Source: Oscillospiraceae bacterium
Lineage (GTDB): Bacteria; Bacillota; Clostridia; Saccharofermentanales; Saccharofermentanaceae
Assembly (NCBI GenBank): GCA_015069205.1
Contig: SVIZ01000006.1
Location: 124,001 to 188,000 of the forward strand
Reading direction: 5' to 3'
DNA: 64,000 nucleotides
Shown: positions 61,879-64,000 of the stretch, one piece after another
Layout: every line of letters begins with the position of its first letter
Position numbering within the stretch: position 1 is the stretch's first letter
Translations under genes and position numbers: made by a program
The notes under the pieces: model-generated
Database searches by the model: none
Seen by the model: only the letters and a program-made list of their open reading frames with translations
What the model was told of the DNA's origin: nothing

Positions 61879-61925
61879 TGGTATAATACTTTAGTTTGTA
61901 GAATTATATCTATTAACTAAAGTAT
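61879..61925 (+). promoter_or_regulatory. gyrA promoter (extended -10) with a large downstream dyad
   Basis: TGGTATAAT (61879-61887) is an extended -10; no -35 is visible. Overlapping its last bases and the predicted start site is a perfect 11-base inverted repeat, ATACTTTAGTT (61886-61896) and AACTAAAGTAT (61915-61925), with an inner TAGA/TCTA pair around ATTATA. It may be an operator or a stem-loop at the 5' end of the gyrA transcript. Confidence 0.6.
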
Positions 61926-61969
61926 TCTAATTACCCGTGAATAGTGCTTTTTGCGGGCGGAGGCGACAA

Positions 61970-64000
61970 ATGGCAGACAGCGACGACAAGAAACAGGCCA
62001 GGCTTCAACAGGAAGCCGAGATGGACGAGGTCTTCAAGTCAGAACAAACGACAATAGTTCCGGTTGACTTAGACGGCGAGATGAAGAAGTCCTTCATCGA
62101 CTACGCAATGTCGGTTATTTCCGACCGTGCTCTTCCGGATATCAGAGACGGACTTAAGCCGGTTCACAGAAGAATCCTTTATTCAATGTTTACACAGGGT
62201 TTTACACCTGATAAACCGTACCGTAAGTGCGCTACCACTATCGGTGACGTTCTTGGACGTTTCCATCCTCACGGTGACGCATCCGTTTACGATGCTCTCG
62301 TAAGACTTGCACAGGATTTCTCTCTCAGACATCCTCTGGTCGATGGTCACGGCAACTTCGGTTCGTTGGACGGAGACCCGCCGGCAGCTTACCGTTATAC
62401 GGAGGCAAGACTCGAGAAGATCGCATTGGAGATGATGAGAGACATCAACAAGAATACTGTTGATTTCCGTCCTAACTTCGATGAACACGAGATGGAGCCT
62501 GTATCGCTTCCTTCACGTTTCCCGAACTTCCTCGTAAACGGCGCGGTAGGTATCGCCGTTGGTATGGCTACAAATATTCCGCCGCACAATCTCGGTGAAG
62601 TTATCGACGGATGTATCATGATGATGAATAACCCTGACGTAACGGTCGATGAGCTCATGACTGTCGTCAAGGGACCTGACTTCCCGACAGGCGGTGCCAT
62701 TCTCGGTACTTCAGGTATCAGAGAGGCGTACCTCACAGGTAAGGGACGTATCGTTGTACGTGCCCATGCTGAGATCGAGGACCATGGCGGCAAGACAAGG
62801 ATCATCGTTCACGACATTCCTTATGCAGTCAACAAGGCAAGACTTATCGAGCGTATGGCTGATCTCGTTAAGGAGAAGAAGGTTGAAGGCATCTCCGGAT
62901 TAAGAGATGAATCCGACCGTAACGAGCAGGTACGTATCGTTATCGAGCTCAAGAAAGATGCCAATGCCGATGTCGTTCTTAACCAGCTTTACAAGAACTG
63001 CTCACTTCAGGATGCATGCTGCGCAAATATGCTCGCGCTTGTACCGGATAGCGAAGGCAAGCTCGAACCTAAGCTCGTAGGCCTTAAGGAAGCTCTCTAT
63101 TACTACATCAAGCACCAGGAAGATGTTGTTACACGCCGTACACAGTACGACCTTGAGAAGGATGAAGCTAAGAAGCACATCGACGAAGGTCTCCTCATTG
63201 CGATGGATTACATCGATGAGATCATCGCCATCATCAGATCATCACGTACCGAGGCTGAGGCTAAGGTCCGCATGTGCGAGAGATTCGGTCTTTCCGACAA
63301 ACAGGCACAGCACATCGTTGACATGAGACTCGGACGTCTCACAGGACTTGAGAGAGAAAAGCTCGAAGCAGAGATCAAGGCTCTCACGGAAGAGATCGAA
63401 TACTTCCACAGAGTTCTTTCTGACAAGACATTGCTCGACGGCATCATCAAGGATGAGATGACAGAGATCAAGAACAAGTTCGCTACTCCGAGAGTTTCAG
63501 AGATCATCAACGGTTCCTTCGAGGATATCGACGACGAGTCATTGATCGCAGAAGAGAACATCGTTGTTACTCTCACACACTTCGGCTACATCAAGCGCCA
63601 GAGAGTTGATACATACAAGGCACAGCACAGAGGCGGAAGAGGTATCTCCGGACAGTCCACAAGAGAAGAGGACTATGTCGAGAAGATCATCACGACCACT
63701 ACACACAAGTTCCTTTTGTGCTTCACCAACACAGGTCGTGTATTCAAGATCAAGGGATATAAGATCCCTGAGACTACATCACGTTCTGCAAGAGGTACTG
63801 CTCTGGTCAATCTCTTGAACCTCAATGACGGAGAGACAATAAGGAACATCATCCCGATCGACAGCTTTGAGGAAGAGGATCTCTACCTTACAACTGTTAC
63901 AAAGTATGGTGTTATCAAGAAGACATCCATCGATAAGTACTCCAACATCAACAAGAATGGTCTTATCGCTACAAAGATCCGTGAAGGAGACAGCGTTGTC
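61970..64000 (+). CDS. gyrA: DNA gyrase subunit A (partial, 3' end beyond the window)
   Basis: The frame opens at ATG 61970 after GGGCGGAGG and stays open for 677 codons to the window edge, so the track does not list it. It has DYAMSVISDRALPDIRDGLKPVHRRI, HPHGDASVYD, the catalytic tyrosine in PPAAYRYTEARL, and a GyrA-box variant QHRGGRG (usual QRRGGKG), which favours gyrase over topoisomerase IV. About 40 acidic residues precede the usual start. The position matching E. coli Ser83 is Ala (HPHGDAS), while the residue matching Asp87 is Asp. It sits directly after rsmG rather than with gyrB. Confidence 0.97.
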   Translation, partial: MADSDDKKQARLQQEAEMDEVFKSEQTTIVPVDLDGEMKKSFIDYAMSVISDRALPDIRDGLKPVHRRILYSMFTQGFTPDKPYRKCATTIGDVLGRFHPHGDASVYDALVRLAQDFSLRHPLVDGHGNFGSLDGDPPAAYRYTEARLEKIALEMMRDINKNTVDFRPNFDEHEMEPVSLPSRFPNFLVNGAVGIAVGMATNIPPHNLGEVIDGCIMMMNNPDVTVDELMTVVKGPDFPTGGAILGTSGIREAYLTGKGRIVVRAHAEIEDHGGKTRIIVHDIPYAVNKARLIERMADLVKEKKVEGISGLRDESDRNEQVRIVIELKKDANADVVLNQLYKNCSLQDACCANMLALVPDSEGKLEPKLVGLKEALYYYIKHQEDVVTRRTQYDLEKDEAKKHIDEGLLIAMDYIDEIIAIIRSSRTEAEAKVRMCERFGLSDKQAQHIVDMRLGRLTGLEREKLEAEIKALTEEIEYFHRVLSDKTLLDGIIKDEMTEIKNKFATPRVSEIINGSFEDIDDESLIAEENIVVTLTHFGYIKRQRVDTYKAQHRGGRGISGQSTREEDYVEKIITTTTHKFLLCFTNTGRVFKIKGYKIPETTSRSARGTALVNLLNLNDGETIRNIIPIDSFEEEDLYLTTVTKYGVIKKTSIDKYSNINKNGLIATKIREGDSVV

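Noticed and set aside
1-64000. Mobile elements, prophage, CRISPR arrays, tRNA genes
   Set aside because: No transposase, integrase, phage structural gene, regular direct-repeat array or tRNA cloverleaf was recognised on reading both strands; weak or degenerate tRNA genes could be missed by eye.

Overview
The window looks like a chromosomal segment of a low-to-mid GC Gram-positive bacterium of the class Clostridia (Bacillota). Supporting signs are a Veg protein, the zinc form of ribosomal protein uS14, YesM/YesN-type two-component systems, LplB/LplC-type sugar permeases with a DUF624 (YesL-like) protein, formate-tetrahydrofolate ligase, strong AGGAGG ribosome binding sites and sigma-A type promoters. 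I cannot name the genus from sequence alone. No insertion sequence, prophage, CRISPR array, tRNA or 16S/23S/5S rRNA gene was recognised.

Layout. 1-6.7 kb (minus strand): fhs, a membrane-anchored beta-lactamase-fold protein that has lost its catalytic residues, the SRP RNA, then dnaX, ybaB, recR and the start of rqcP. 6.9-8.3 kb (plus): veg and ispE. 8.3-13.2 kb (minus): arginine operon argC-argB-argD-argF plus a GNAT acetyltransferase, driven by a promoter that overlaps two ARG-box-like operators; argJ is absent. 13.7-21.3 kb (plus): an orphan MsmK/UgpC-type sugar ABC ATPase, then a CdaR/PucR-like regulator, ftsE (with a long acidic tail), ftsX, a coiled-coil M23 peptidase, a methyltransferase and hslO. 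21.4-32.7 kb: the S10-spc ribosomal protein operon, from a long structured leader with an attenuator-like element to secY, where it ends at tandem terminators; adk, map, infA and the alpha operon do not follow.

32.8-42.6 kb is an accessory region: a DUF2974 alpha/beta hydrolase, two OmpR-type two-component systems, a histidine phosphatase, and a three-gene module of a VTC-type polyphosphate polymerase, a DUF4956 membrane protein and a secreted Cthe_2159-like beta-helix lipoprotein. One two-component system is divergent from that module. 42.6-54.8 kb is a carbohydrate locus: a cytoplasmic carboxylesterase-GH43 fusion, a YesMN sensor/regulator pair, a solute-binding lipoprotein, two permeases and a DUF624 protein with an extra C-terminal domain. 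It has no ATPase of its own, so the MsmK-type ATPase at 13.7 kb is a plausible partner.

54.8-64 kb is the block normally found beside the replication origin: rpmH-rnpA-yidD-yidC-khpB(jag)-mnmE-mnmG-rsmG, here followed directly by gyrA (cut by the window end) instead of chromosome-partitioning genes. dnaA, dnaN, recF and gyrB are not present and no DnaA-box cluster was seen, so the origin neighbourhood appears rearranged.

The points most worth following up are the VTC/DUF4956/beta-helix module with its hairpin leader and divergent two-component system, the S10 leader, the beta-lactamase-fold pseudoenzyme, the FtsE tail, the DUF624 fusion and the gyrA promoter dyad.
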